A DNA stretch of 64,000 nucleotides from Aralia elata (GCA_034770075.1 CM068377.1:70224358-70288357), one strand, 5' to 3'; counted from the stretch's first letter, positions 12,067 to 25,010 are shown. Numbers and translations are program-made. Notes: generated by a model not told the origin, from the sequence alone.

Positions 12067-12739
12067 TTTTTTTGACTCAATGTATACATGTCGTAACAAC
12101 CATTCTTTGAATACAGGGAGTATTATTTCTGTGTATACATTTGTGATTTTGTTGGCTCTATGTATACATGTTATAACAACCATTATTTAAATACAGGGAT
12201 GAATTATTTTTGTGTATACATTTGTAATTTTGTTGGCTCAATGTATTATATTTTGTAAATTTGATGGTCAGGAATGGTTGTGTTTGTTGAATACAGAGAG
12301 TAAATTTTTTGGCTTTATTGGTTGTGGTTGATGAATACAGGGAGTACAAGTTGTGTTGGTTGAATATAGGGACTTCATTTTTTTTTTTGAATGTAGAGTT
12401 CGTAGTTTAATATTGCAGACGTTAAGTTAGGATCCGCAATTTACTTCTACAGATGAGAATTCTTCTAGGGAGTTTTAAACATTTTCATTTTATTAAAGTC
12501 CGCAGAACTAAACTACAAACGGAAGGATAATTAAAACGACATCGTATAGACTATGCGTTTATAATATTTATCGTTCGTAGAACTAAACTGTAGATGGAGG
12601 GAATTCCCGTAATCAGAACGACATTGTATTTGAGTATAATACTTAGCGTTCACAAAACTAAACTGCGAACAGAGGTGAATTTAAAATAAAGTTAAACGAT
12701 GTCATATCGACAACACTTTTAATCCGTGTAGCTTTTTTT

Positions 12740-14245
12740 TCGACCTTCTGTCTACGAATAAATTGGATCAAAAACAAGATCAATGGGCTCAACATCATCA
12801 TCACGCAATTTCATAGCTTTTCTGGCCTCGATAACAGATTGCAAATTGTCATCCTGTTTTATATTGACACCTTCGACATGGATTTTGGCCACTATTTTTT
12901 CCTAACGGTTAAGTATTTCATCAACAAATTTAGTAGCTTCTTTAGAACACGAAGCATCCAACACAAAACCCATAAATTGTTTGCACAAATGATTGTACCG
13001 TCCGGTTTGTATCTCATTATAATCTGTGACCAAGGTCAGAACGTATAGAGTGACATCGTTGGTTTTATTAGCACTTCGGGAATCTCGACAAAGTTCTTTG
13101 AACTTAGTAGCCTAAGAACGTGATGACATATAGTACTAGCATGTTCAAACATTTTACAATGACATTTAGCCATCCCGAGATCTATATAATGCACAACTGT
13201 GAAATATCTATGACAAGATTCAGGAACCATGACTTTAAAAACCAAGTAACTTTTTGAATCAGGAGTTGACATCTCATGTATCTTTTTAGAAGTTAACTTG
13301 TGCGATTTTGTCTGTTCAATTTGAAAACGCCGAAACATTTTCTTGGTATATATTTTAGCTGCATGAAGCTCTAACGGATCTCCAACAATGAATTTTCTTG
13401 CACGATTAACTGTAATATAATCATCTTGCTTCTCTCTGATGTACTGTTTCTCAATAGCTTTTTTGGAGTTTAAAACAAAATTTTAAACCCTCATACTACT
13501 ATTTACATATTCGTCAAAAAACTATTCATACTCTCACTCTTGGATGTGGTAGTCATTCCCACTGCAAAGAAATTTTTTGAATATACTTATTTTTCTTTAA
13601 TTCATACAGAGATTTCAACCATTCGTGATTATGCAGACCGTTGTTTTCCATTAATAATTTTCATATGTCCTCAAATTCTTGTATACTCAAAGACTTAAAG
13701 ACACAGTACTTAAAATCTGACTTAAAAGTCGGATGCGAAGAATAAACATGACCAAGCTTTTCAGGATATTTTTTACTAATGTGCCACGTACACAATGCAT
13801 GGTGGGTATGAGGAAAAACCCTAGCAATCGCATTAGACATAACATGATCTTGATCAGTGACAATGGTTATGAGATGTTTGAAATTCATTGCTTTAAGCCA
13901 CTGCTCAAACAACCATACAAATGTATCCTCAGTCTTATCGCTCAATAGTGCACACTCAAATAATACAGAATGGTAATGATGATTTACACTAGTGAAAGGT
14001 ACAAATGGCATAGAATATTTGTTTGTTCGGTATGTGGTATCAAAAGTAACAACGTCCCCAAAATTTTGATACGCTAGTATTGACCGATAATCTACCCATA
14101 TAATATACATCCTATACGATTATCAATGCCTAGTTTAACATTAAAATAACACCTACTTAGGCTCTCACGCAACAACTTTCTTAGGTAATCTGTAGCAGCT
14201 TGTGTATCATTCAAATCCATCGAATCACGTCTAATATCTCTAACT
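12740..14245 (-). pseudogene. MULE transposase (FAR1/FHY3-like), 3' part
   Basis: Reading leftward from 14245, the gene shows DIRRDSMDLNDTQAATDYL, then the MULE catalytic domain at 14110-13661 with FGDVVTFDTTYRTNKYSMPF (first Asp), ALLSDKTEDTFVWLFEQWL and IVTDQDHVMSNAIARVFP (second Asp), and HHALCTWHISKK. A SWIM zinc finger follows at about 13200-13110 (CHC...CHH in KCHCKMFEHASTICHHV). The tail near 13040-12830 reads RYNHLCKQFMGFVLD in another frame. There are frameshifts or stops between these blocks, for example at 13660-13340. The 5' part lies at 24331-25010, split off by the Tekay-like insertion. Confidence 0.75.
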
Positions 14246-14250
14246 ATATT

Positions 14251-16821
14251 TGTGACGCCCCCAAAATAGGTCCATACAACCCATTTTGAGTCGCCAATAA
14301 CATTCCACAAAATACAAATACAAATATGAATCTTCCTATTTACAACTAATAAGTGTTGTGCAAAATACGACAACACAATACAAATACATCTTAAATTCTC
14401 AATACACTTATTGGCACACTAATAGTAAGGTATTGAGACACTTCTATTATCTCGGACCATCACTCCATTCCCCGGCTAGTCCCCGCTACACTCTCTTTTC
14501 CTGAGGAGAACAATGGAACAAAAAGGAAAAGGGTGAGCACAAATAGCCCAGTAAGAAATATCATGACTAAGATAATGAAGAATAAAAATTATCTTTAGTC
14601 TTCAATAGAATTAAGTCAGAGATTTAAAGATATTTTAATTGTTCAACAACAACAATTGCAGCGGAACAAACAATCCATTAGAAGAGTCAAGTAGATTATA
14701 ATATCTACCATCTTCTATAAATTAAAGAATCACCACCAATATTTTATCCCTGTAACACCAATCAACAATTCCTGCTTATGAACATCCAAATCAACAGTTT
14801 ATATTCAACAGCCTCTCTTTGCACTACGTGCCAAAGATATTTATTTGTAACATCAGCGGTCATGATCATGCCAAACGCCAGTTCATCTTTGCAGTACGGA
14901 CCAAAGAGAACTTTCACCATACGCCTTTGTTTGTAACACCAAAAGTCATGATTATACCAATACACAGTTTGGTCAAAATCATGTCACGCCAGTTCATCTT
15001 TGCACTACGGGCCAAAGAGAACTATCACCATAATTTAAGTATGAAGATGAGGATGATGACAATGATACAGTGAGATTAAGGATAAGAAAAGCTTTATAAT
15101 TTAATCAGTATCAAAGATTGACCAAATTGCCAACACGATGACCAAATTGTGGAGTCAAATTCAAGAATGATATTCAAGAAATTATTTCATGCTTCAACTA
15201 TGACGTATAAAATGAAATAGAAAGATTCAAGTGAAAAGATATTAGATGAAGCACAAACTATTAAGGATATTCTACTAATTTTCAGGGATTCTCTCCATTT
15301 AAAAAATGAGGTTTTGGAAACAAACAAAAATTTCTTATCATAAATGGAGAAATGTGAAAGAAAAAGATATCCCTTAAAGAGTACAAAAGAAATGATACGT
15401 TATACGAGTATAACAGAATATATGAAACTGCAAATGGATTTTCACCCGTCATGCGATAATCCGCGTAGACAGATTATTTCCACAACAGGTTAATAAGTAA
15501 TTAATACAAAGGGTTATTCACCAGGTACGACACTCGTACATACAGGTTATTCCCACAGAGTAATAAGGAATGAATACAGAAGGGTATTCACCAGGTACGA
15601 CACTCGTACATACAGGTTATTCTCACAGAGTAATAAGGAATGAATACAGAAGGGTATTCACCAGGTACGACACTCGTACATACAGGTTATTCCCACAGAG
15701 TAATAAGGAATGAATACAGAAGGGTATTCACCAGACATGCGTCATACCGCACGGACAGGTTATCCCCACAAATTAATATAGAATGAATAACAACCTTTAT
15801 GAGTATAATATCACTTACGAACATGAAAGCAAATGATATTCCTTATCTTAGTTAACAAGTGACTGGATGTTACCTTCTATGAAGTTTACTAACTTCGGAT
15901 ACTACTAGTATTCTCACAAATACTCACAATAGCCTAGCACACTAAGAGAACTTAAGAAATTTAGAGACAGAGAGGAAGTATAAGCAATGAAGGTGTGAAG
16001 ATTTCTTAAGATAACCCCTCCTATTTATAGGAAAACCAAGTTTCATTAATTGCACAATAAGGGCTCGACTTATTACAATTTAGTACCTCCATCTTTGCCT
16101 CTACTTTTTAATATAATCCCTCAAGTATTATCAATCTTGCATAACATCCCCTAATAGTTCCCACATGTGAACCAATAGTTCTCACATGTGAACCAATAGT
16201 TCACAGCATGTGAATTCAAAATTTTAATTAGATACCCCTAAGTTAGACTCCACTTTTAATCAGTCAATAATGCTAAAATATCATAACAAATAATATGAGT
16301 TACAGTGTCATGATAAATAATAAAAAGTACCATGCGAATGCTATTGTAATTATTGAATCAAAATACTGTATAATTGCTACTTTATCAATTATTGAATCAA
16401 TAATTTAAAATACTATGCAATACCGTGTGCCTGTGAAATACCGCGTACTACTGTGGAATAACGCGTTTTACTGTTCTTTTTATTACCGGGTATTTCAACA
16501 GTTGCCAGTGATAATAATGTTGACAAAATACTGTCGCTTTCCGTATCCGACAATGGGGCCCACTATCGTTGACAATTTTGTCATTTGTGGGGCCCACTAA
16601 TGTTTGATATTTCGGCGCCGTCGTACGGTACCGAATATAATATTCTCCAACAAAAAGAATATTCCCCGACAAAAGGAATATTCCCCGACATACACTGTTT
16701 ATCAGATAATTCGCATATAACACCCTTAACTATCATTTATAACAATTAAGCACCTTACTATAAAAAAAAATAATCATAAAAAAAATAATAAACTTTTATT
16801 TCATAAAGTCGGGATCTTACA
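14251..16821 (-). repeat. 3' LTR of Tekay-like element
   Basis: 2571 bp. It contains 70-bp tandem repeats (15513-15730) and two copies of a 22-bp repeat with ACATGTGAACCAATAGTTC (about 16160-16207). A GC-richer block near 16420-16640 precedes the internal side. Confidence 0.92.
15513..15730. repeat. 70-bp tandem repeat in Tekay-like LTR
   Basis: The phrase GGTATTCACCAGGTACGACA recurs with starts near 15513, 15583 and 15653, with a diverging fourth at 15723, an exact 70-bp period. The same block is at about 22970-23190 in the other LTR. Confidence 0.85.
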
Positions 16822-16834
16822 ATCTCCCCTCCTT
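16822..16834 (-). other. Polypurine tract of Tekay-like element
   Basis: Read on the - strand this is AAGGAGGGGAGAT immediately before the 3' LTR start TGTAAGATCCC. It is the expected primer for plus-strand DNA synthesis and fixes the LTR border and the element's orientation. Confidence 0.85.
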
Positions 16835-19800
16835 ATGAAATTTCGTCCTCGAAATTGACGTACGTACCTGGCATTTCGAAGAGGTGAGGATACCTTGCTC
16901 TCATTTCAGATTCTAACTCCCAGGTCATTTCCTCAACATCATGGTTTCTCCATAAAATTTTGACTTGAAGTATAACCTTTGATCGTAGAATCTGTTGCTT
17001 CTTATCCAAGACCTTGACAGGTATCTCTTCGTACGTCAAATCCTCTGCTATCTCGTCTGGTTCTAACTCAATAATGTGGTTTGGATCTTTCACATATTTA
17101 CGTAGCATGGATATGTGAAAAACATTATGAACACGAGACATGCTTGGCGGTAAGGCGAGTCTGTAGGCCACAGTTCCTACTCGGTCGAGGATTTCAAATG
17201 GGCCGATAAATCGAGGGTTAAGCTTTCCTTTCTTTCCGAATCTCGTAACTCCTTTCCATGGGGTAACACGTAAAAATACATGATCTCCGACACTGAATTC
17301 CTTGTCTCTTCGATGAAGATCGACATAACTCTTTTGTCGATCTTGAGCTGTTTGTATACGTTGCCGGATCATTTGGATTTTTTCCGTAGTTATACGTATC
17401 AACTCGGGTCCCAACAATTTTGCCTCACCTACTTCATCCCAACATGCTGGAGATCGACACCTTCGTCCATACAACGCCTCGAAGGGAGTCATGCCTATAC
17501 TTGCTTGATAACTGTTATTGTAAGAGAATTCCACCAATGGCAAGTATTTGTCCCAACTTCCTTTAAAGTCTAGTACGCAGAGTCTTAATAGATCTTCAAG
17601 GGTTTGAATAGTCCTTTCCGATTGCCCGTCTGTTTGGGGATGGTATGCAGAACTGAATCGTAATTCAGTGCCCATAGCTTTTTGCAAGCTGACCCAAAAT
17701 CGTGAAGTGAACCTAGGATCTCGATCAGAAACGATGGATACTGACATGCCATGCAATCTGATAATCTCGCTTATATACATACTAGCAAGACGCTCAAGTG
17801 AATAGTTTTCTCGTATAGGCAAGAAATGAGCAGACTTGGTCAATCTATCTATAATGACCCAAATTGCATCTAAGCCTTGAGAAACTTTGGGAAGACCTGT
17901 CACGAAATCCATGTTGATGTGTTCCCACTTCCATTCTGGAATCTCAAGTGGTTGTAATGGACCCTTTGGTACTTGATGTTCCGCCTTGACACGTTGACAA
18001 GTTAAACATCTTGCGATAAACTCTGCAATCTCTCTCTTCATATTGTTCCACCAAAATGTATGTCGAAGATCACGATACATTTTGGTACTACCAGGGTGGA
18101 TTGCAAATGGTGTGTTGTGTGCCTCCATCATGATTTTGTATTTCAAGTCAGGGTCGTTAGGAACACACAGTCTAGAGTTGACTCGAAGTATTCCGTCTTC
18201 GTCGACTCTTGCTTCTGGAATAGCACCTTCTTGTACCTTTTTCTTCATATTCATCAACTCCGGGTCTGTAACTTGAGCAGCTTTAATTTTGTCGATTAAA
18301 GTCGGTTCTACCTGTATATGTGCGACCTTCACGTGGGTTCCTGGAGTCTTTAACTCTATCTCCATCCTTTGTAAATCATCTAAGATGAGCTTTTGCGATG
18401 TCAGTAACGCACTCGTGCTTGCATATGATATTCTACTTAATGCGTCAGCTACTACGTTCGCCTTTCCAGGATGGTATTGGATGGTATGGTCGTAATCTTT
18501 CAACAGCTCGAGCCAACGCCGCTGTCGCATGTTGAGTTCCTTCTGGGTGAAGAAATATTTGAGACTTTTGTGGTCTGTATAGATCTCCACTTTCTCTCCA
18601 TACAAGTAATGTCTCCAAATCTTCAACGTAAAAACGACTGCTGCCAACTCTAGATCATGAGTAGGATAATTCCTCTCATATTCCTTGAGTTGTCAAGACG
18701 CATAGGCTATAACCTTCCCATGTTGCATGAGAACACAACCTAGTCATTTGCTTGAAGCGTCGCTGTAGATGACAAATCCTTCCGATCCTGATGGTATTGC
18801 CAATACAGGTGCTGAAATGAGCCTTCTTTTGAGTTCTTGAAAACTCTTCTCACATTCTTCGTTCCATTTGAATGTTGTGCTTTTCCGAGTCAGTTGAGTT
18901 AATGGAATGGCTATTCGAGAAAATCCTTCTACGAATCTCTAATAATAACCAGCTAGACCCAGAAAGCTTCGTACTTCGGTTACTGACTTAGGTTGTTCCC
19001 AATTTGATATTGCTTCAATCTTCGCCGGGTTAACCGAGATTCCTTCTTTAGAAACCAAGTGACCAAGGAATGCAACTTCCTCAAGCCAGAATTCACATTT
19101 CTTCAACTTAGCATATAGCTTGTTTTCACGAAGCTTTTGGAGTATCAGCATCAAGTGTTGCTCATGATCTTCACGACTTTTAGAATATATGAGAATGTCA
19201 TCAATGAAGATAACCACGAAATGATCCAAATATTCCTTGAATATCCGGTTCATCATGTCCATGAAAGCAGCAGGAGCATTAGTCAATCCAAAAGACATGA
19301 CTAGGAATTCATAATGCCCGTACCGAGTTCTGAAGGCAGTCTTTGGAATGTCATCAGCTTTAACTTTCAACTGATGATATCCAGAACGAAGATCAATCTT
19401 TGAAAAGAATTGAGCACCTTGTAACTGGTCGAACAGGTCATCAATGCGAGGTAACGGGTACCTATTTTTGATGGTGACATGGTTTAGCTCCCGATAGTCA
19501 ATGCAAAGTCTCATACTCCCGTCTTTCTTCTTTACGAATAAAACAGGAGCACCCCAAGGCGATGTACTCGGACGTATAAAACCGCTGTCTAACAACTCCT
19601 GCAGTTGGACTTTTAACTCTTGAAGTTCAATAGGAGCCATTCGATATGGGGTTTTGGAAATAGGTTTCGTACTGGGTTCAAGGTCGATACAAAATTCAAT
19701 TTCACGGTCTGGGGGTAGGCCAGGAAGTTCTTCGGGAAATACGTCAGGGAACTCATTAACAACAGAAATATTTTTCAAATCTGACGTACTTTTATTTAAA

Positions 19801-21389
19801 TTCGTTACATGGGCTAAGAAGGCTTGACATCCATTTTTCAATAAACGAATGGCTTTGTGACTAGAAATGATGGTTATTGATTGCAATGGTTTGGTTGCTT
19901 GAATTCGCATAATAGGTTGATTAGGAATATGAAAACTAATGACCTTACGAAAGCAATCAATTTTAGCATGATGAGCAGTTAACTAATCAATTCCTAAAAT
20001 CACATCAAATTCATGCATGTTCAAGGAGATAAGATCAACAGGTAATGTGAGGGTGCCGATTTGAACAAAGCAAGATTTATAGACTGTAGATGTAACGAAT
20101 GTTTGTGCTAATGGTGTTTCGACAGATAAGTCAAAATCTAACTTTTCAGGAGTCAAATTCAGGCGTTGAGCACATGTTGGTGAAATAAAAGAGTGGGTAG
20201 AACCAGTATCTAATAAGGCATAGACTTCACAAGAGTTAATAAGTAGTTTACCCGTAATAACCTCGTTCGGATTCTGCGCTTTTTGTGACGTCACGACAAA
20301 AGCTCTCCCTTGAACCACAGACTTTGACTTGTCCGTGACCGCCTTCGGTGTCATCATTACAGCTGGACTTGACTTTGCTGCATGACAAAAGCGAGCTATA
20401 TGGCCTTCCTTTCCACAATTGTAACATACTTGGGATGACGATTGTGTACAATTTGGACTGATGTGTCCTTCTTTCCCACACCTGAAACATCTAACAGGTG
20501 GTCGTTCTCCTTCCTTCGAAACTGGTACTGGTGCTGGTGCTGACGTTGGTGCCTTTCCATGGTTGTTGTTGAATCTCCTCTTCTTGGAATTGTTGCCACT
20601 TGACTCACTCCTTCTGTTATCCGGGCCAGGTTTACCACCGAAGTGGTTACCATTTCCGGTGTTGTGATTCCCTCCTCGCTGATTATCATTATTTCGATAA
20701 TTGCTGCCACCATTACGATTATTACCGTGATTTTGCTCTCGTGGTTGGGTGTTGCTTCCTGGTTGTAGTAGTCCTCTTTCCTGCTCCACTACTTGAGCCC
20801 TATCCACAGCATCTGCGTATATACAAATCTTATGAGAAACGAGATATTGGCGAATCTCTGGTTTCAAACCTCGTAGGAACATTCATGTCATCCGTTTCTC
20901 AGTGTCCACTAAATGGGATGCAAAACGCGACAGCTCGGCGAACTTTGCTTCGTACTGTGACACCGTCATGTTGTTCTGTTCCAGTTTGATGAATTCTACC
21001 TCTTTCATATGACGAATACTTTCCGGGAAATACTTCTCGTTAAATAATTTCTGGAACTCGACCCAAGACATCTCGAGTGCCGAATGATGGGTACGTTTCA
21101 CAGATTCCCACCAATGATCCGCTTCTCCTCGTAACATAAAGGTGGCAAAAGGAACCTTTTGGTTGTCCGTGCAACGCAGTACATCAAATATCTTTGTTAA
21201 TTGTTTAAGCCATACCTCTGCCTTGAGTGGATCTGGCTTGCCGAAAAATTCAGGTGGTCCCAATTCTTTAAACTGCTTAGCGGTGACCATCCGTACATTA
21301 TCAGCGTTTCTGCCAGTATTGTAGACAGGAGCTCTTCTCGCCTGGTTCTGCAGGTATTGCATTAAGTTCCTAAACATTTCATCATTCAT
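16833..21389 (-). pseudogene. Gag-pol polyprotein of Tekay-like element, five in-frame stops
   Basis: A single frame of about 1519 codons runs from the Met at 21389 to the stop at 16833-16835. In order it encodes a gag domain, two CCHC knuckles (CFRCGKEGHISPNC and CYNCGKEGHIARFC, near 20500-20395), an aspartic protease (LLDTGSTHSF), reverse transcriptase (FIDDIL as the YxDD box, about 19200), RNase H, integrase with the H-H-C-C zinc motif and D-D-E residues (NMDFVTG, VSDRDPRF, GQSERT), and a C-terminal chromodomain-like segment (VKILWRNHDVEEMTWELE). In-frame stops fall near 20882, 19980, 18937, about 18735 and 18693. No frameshift is seen, so nearly all the damage is point mutation. It would not yield a complete polyprotein. 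Confidence 0.9.
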
Positions 21390-21694
21390 TTTGTTGTTAG
21401 CATCATGATTAGCATCATGATGTTCTGAGTTTGCACCCGTATTATTTGTGGCTTCCTAGTTTTCAGCCACAATGGTCTCATAGTGAATCTCTTGGTTTTC
21501 AGATGTCATTCTGAAATGTGATCACAAAACAAATATTAGTTAAAGAAATAGACATGCAACACCTTGTCCCTATAACCAAACCAATTACTTAAATAACCAA
21601 AAATAGCTTAGGTAGGACACACTAGCGAAGGATTTTACTCGTCTCTCCCCTCCTAGTTCTAATCCCAGATCTCTACCAGAGATCATATCCCTAA
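21390..21694 (-). other. 5' leader of Tekay-like element
   Basis: About 300 bp between the primer site and the gag Met. Nothing beyond leader sequence was recognised; one TAG-containing reading upstream of the Met argues against an earlier start. Confidence 0.5.
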
Positions 21695-21706
21695 GCTCTG
21701 ATACCA
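21695..21706 (-). other. Primer binding site, tRNA-iMet type
   Basis: On the - strand the sequence TGGTATCAGAGC begins two bases after the 5' LTR end. It is complementary to the 3' end of plant initiator tRNA-Met, as usual for chromoviruses. Confidence 0.88.
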
Positions 21707-21708
21707 AC

Positions 21709-24325
21709 TGTGACACCCCAAAATAGGTCCATACAACCCATTTTGAGTCGCCAATAACATTCCACAAAATACAAATACAAATATGAATCTTCCCATTTAC
21801 AACTAATAAGTGTTGTGCAAAATACGACAACACAATACAAATACATCTTAAATTCTCAATACACTTATTGGCACACTAATAGTAAGGTATTGAGACACTT
21901 CTATTATCTCGGACCATTACTCCATTCCCCGGCTAGTCCCCGCTACACTCTCTTTTCCTGAGGAGAACAATGGAACAAAAAGGAAAAGGGTGAGCACAAA
22001 TAGCCCAGTAAGAAATATCATGACTAAGATAATGAAGAATAAAAATTATCTTTAGTCTTCAACAGAATTAAATCAGAGATTTAAAGATATTTTAATTGTT
22101 CAACAACAACAATTGCAGCGGAACAAACAATCCATTAGAAGAGTCAAGTAGATTATAATATCTACCATCTTTTATAAATTAAAGGATCACCACCAATATT
22201 TTATCCCTGTAACACCAATCAACAATTCCTGCTTATGAACATCCAAATCAACAATTTATATTCAACAGCCTCTCTTTGCACTACGTGCCAAAGATATTTA
22301 TTTGTAACATCAGCGGTCATGATCATGCCAAACGCCAGTTCATCTTTGCAGTACGGACCAAAGAGAACTTTCACCATACGCCTTTGTTTGTAACACCAAA
22401 AGTCATGATTATACCAATACACAGTTTGGTCAAAATCATGTCACGCCAGTTCATCTTTGCACTACGGGCCAAAGAGAACTATCACCATAATTTAAGTATG
22501 AAGATGAGGATGATGACAATGATACAGTGAGATTAAGGATAAGAAAAGCTTTATAATTTAATCAGTATCAAAGATTGACCAAATTGCCAACACGATGACC
22601 AAATTGTGGAGTCAAATTCAAGAATGATATTCAAGAAATTATTTCATGCTTCAACTATGACGTATAAAATGAAATAGAAAGATTCAAGTGAAAAGATATT
22701 AGATGAAACACAAACTATTAAGGATATTCTACTAATTTTCAGGGATTCTCTCCATTTAAAAAATGAGGTTTTGGAAACAAACAAAGATTTCTTATCATAA
22801 ATGGAGAAATGTGAAAGAAAAAGATATCCCTTAAAGAGTACAAAAGAAATGATACGTTATACGAGTATAACAGAATATATGAAACTACAAATGGATTTTC
22901 ACCCGTCATGCGATAATCCGCGTAGACAGATTATTTCCACAACAGGTTAATAAGTAATTAATACAAAGGGTTATTCACCAGGTACGACACTCGTACATAC
23001 AGGTTATTCCTACAGAGTAATAAGGAATGAATACAGAAGGGTATTCACCAGGTACGACACTCGTACATACAGGTTATTCCCACAGAGTAATAAGGAATGA
23101 ATACAAAAGGGTATTCACCAGGTACGACACTCGTACATACAGGTTATTCCCACAGAGTAATAAGGAATGAATACAGAAGGGTATTCACCAGACATGCGTC
23201 ATACCGCACGAACAAGTTATCCCCACAAATTAATATAGAATGAATAACAACCTTTATGAGTATAATATCACTTACGAACATGAAAGCAAATGATATTATT
23301 TATGAGTATGAAAGAAATGATATTCCCTACCTTAGTTAACAAGTGACTGGATGTTACTTTCTATGAAGTTTACTAACTTCGGATACTACTAGTATTCTCA
23401 CAAATACTCACAATAGCCTAGCACACTAAGAGAACTTAAGAAATTTAGAGACAGAGAGGAAGTATAAGCAATGAAGGTGTGAAGATTTCTTAAGATAACC
23501 CCTCCTATTTATAGGAAAATCAAGTTTCATTAATTGCACAATAAGGGCTCGACTTATTACACTTTAGTACCTCCATCTTTGCCTCTACTTTTTAATATAA
23601 TCCCTCAAGTATTATCAATCTTGCATAACATCCCCTAATAGTTCCCACATGTGAACCAATAGTTCTCACATGTGAACCAATAGTTCTCACATGTGAACCA
23701 ATAGTTCACAGCATGTGAATTCAAAATTTTAATTAGATACCCCTAAGTTAGACTCCACTTTTAATCAGTCAATAATGCTAAAATATCATAACAAATAATA
23801 TGAGTTACAGTGTCATGATAAATAATAAAAAGTACCATGCGAATGCTATTGTAATTATTGAATCAAAATACTGTATAATTGCTACTTTATCAATTATTGA
23901 ATCAATAATTTAAAATACTGTGCAATACCGTGTGCCTGTGAAATACCGCGTACTACTGTGGAATAACGCGTTTTACTGTTCTTTTTATTACCGGGTATTT
24001 CAACAGTTGCCAGTGATAATATTGTTGACAAAATACTGTCGCTTTCCGTATCCGACAATGGGGCCCACTATCGTTGACAATTTTGTCATTTGTGAGGCCC
24101 ACTAATATTTGATATTTCGACGCCGTCGTACGGTACCGAATATAATATTCTCCGACAAAAAGAATATTCCCCGACAAAAGGAATATTCCCCGACATACAC
24201 TGTTTATCAGATAATTCGCATATAACACCCTTAACTATCATTTATAACAATTAAGCACCTTACTATAAAAAAAATAATCATAAAGAAAATAACAAACTTT
24301 TATTTCATAAAGTCGGGATCTTACA
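21709..24325 (-). repeat. 5' LTR of Tekay-like element
   Basis: 2617 bp, highly similar to the other LTR. The extra length is explained mainly by a third copy of the 22-bp ACATGTGAACC repeat (about 23640-23710) and a local duplication of about 27 bp near 23290-23320. Confidence 0.92.
22970..23190. repeat. 70-bp tandem repeat in 5' LTR of Tekay-like element
   Basis: Same repeat as at 15513-15730. It lies in LTR U3 or R sequence and is carried by both LTR copies. Confidence 0.82.
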
Positions 24326-24330
24326 ATATT

Positions 24331-24628
24331 TCTCACATCTATCTTAGAGAACCCAACATTGCTCATACCTCATCCCAATGAGTTAAGAACATTCATCATC
24401 CTACTTGGACCAATCTCAGTATTATTAAGGGTTTCAATTAAATTCCTAGCAACTCTTGAAATATTTTTGTGTGTTTGAATCTGTGAAACTTTACTTGGGG
24501 ACACAAATTCATGATTGCGATTCAGTTCAAGAGTAGACACAAACCAATTATCTTGACTTTTATCATGCACAACATAAAATTTTGCTCTACATTCTGTTCT
24601 ATCAATTGAGTCTCTCCTCCTCTTTCCC

Positions 24629-24689
<61 letters not shown>

Positions 24690-25010
24690 CTTCATCATCA
24701 GTGAAAAACTCATTTTTTTAACAACCATATATCCAGCTTTACGACATTGATACAATCTTGAACAAAAATCTTGAGAATTCACATGTTTTCTGCTAGTTTT
24801 ATTCTTACTTCAAATCCAACATGTTTCGCATATTTTCTATAAAAAAATTTCAGCATCTTCCAACATATCAAAAATTTGACCAACATAAGGAATGATATCA
24901 TCAACTAGACCATGCATTTCTTGCTTAGAACTTGAAATTGAATGAATAATTCCTCAACAAACAAATCTATGGAAAAACAAATCAATCATTTGTAAAAATT
25001 AAATTATAGA
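24331..25010 (-). pseudogene. MULE transposase (FAR1/FHY3-like), 5' part
   Basis: From the right end the frame gives DDIIPYVGQIFDMLEDAEIF (about 24905-24845), the usual opening of FAR1-type proteins. FCSRLYQCRKAGYMVVKK follows, then a poly-Ile run made by an (ATT)n microsatellite at 24629-24689, then NWFVSTLELNRNHEFVSP of the FAR1 DNA-binding domain and SNVGFSKIDVRN up to the insertion site. A one-base frame change separates the last two blocks near 24365. Taking out the insertion and one ATATT copy makes the reading continue in frame with IVRDIRRDS at 14245, which confirms that this is one gene. Confidence 0.7.
24629..24689. repeat. (ATT)n microsatellite in transposase gene
   Basis: About 20 ATT repeats. 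On the - strand they read as an Ile tract inside the FAR1-like frame, so the microsatellite expanded inside a former coding sequence. Confidence 0.9.

Larger units (their letters stand above)
9910..12690 (+). repeat. Tandem array of about 1.04-kb units bearing Ulp1 last exon
   Basis: Three units can be followed. The first is 6080-6430 plus 9910-10600 after removal of the solo LTR, the second is about 10607-11645, and the third about 11646-12690. Each starts near GAATATGTGGTACG, carries the last Ulp1 exon, then a mini-repeat of phrases like TTGTAATTTTGTTGGCTC and AATGTATACATG, and closes with two or three copies of the MULE hairpin motif. The units differ by scattered substitutions, so the amplification is old relative to the Athila-B insertion. 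Confidence 0.8.
14251..24325 (-). mobile_element. Tekay-like chromovirus (Ty3/gypsy LTR retrotransposon), full length
   Basis: A complete 10,075-bp element on the - strand. Two LTRs (14251-16821 and 21709-24325) start TGTGAC and end CTTACA as read on the + strand, and are flanked by the 5-bp duplication ATATT (14246-14250 and 24326-24330). A tRNA-iMet primer site adjoins the right LTR and a polypurine tract adjoins the left one, so the 5' LTR is the right-hand copy. One gag-pol frame lies between. The chromodomain at the end of integrase and the long LTRs place it in the Tekay/Del group of chromoviruses. It inserted into the MULE transposase gene. Confidence 0.93.

Noticed and set aside
14819..15073. 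84-aa reading repeated at 22276-22530
   Set aside because: Duplicate sequence of the two Tekay-like LTRs, not a gene.
20600..20989. 129-aa + strand reading
   Set aside because: It is a shadow of the gag frame of the Tekay-like element on the other strand.
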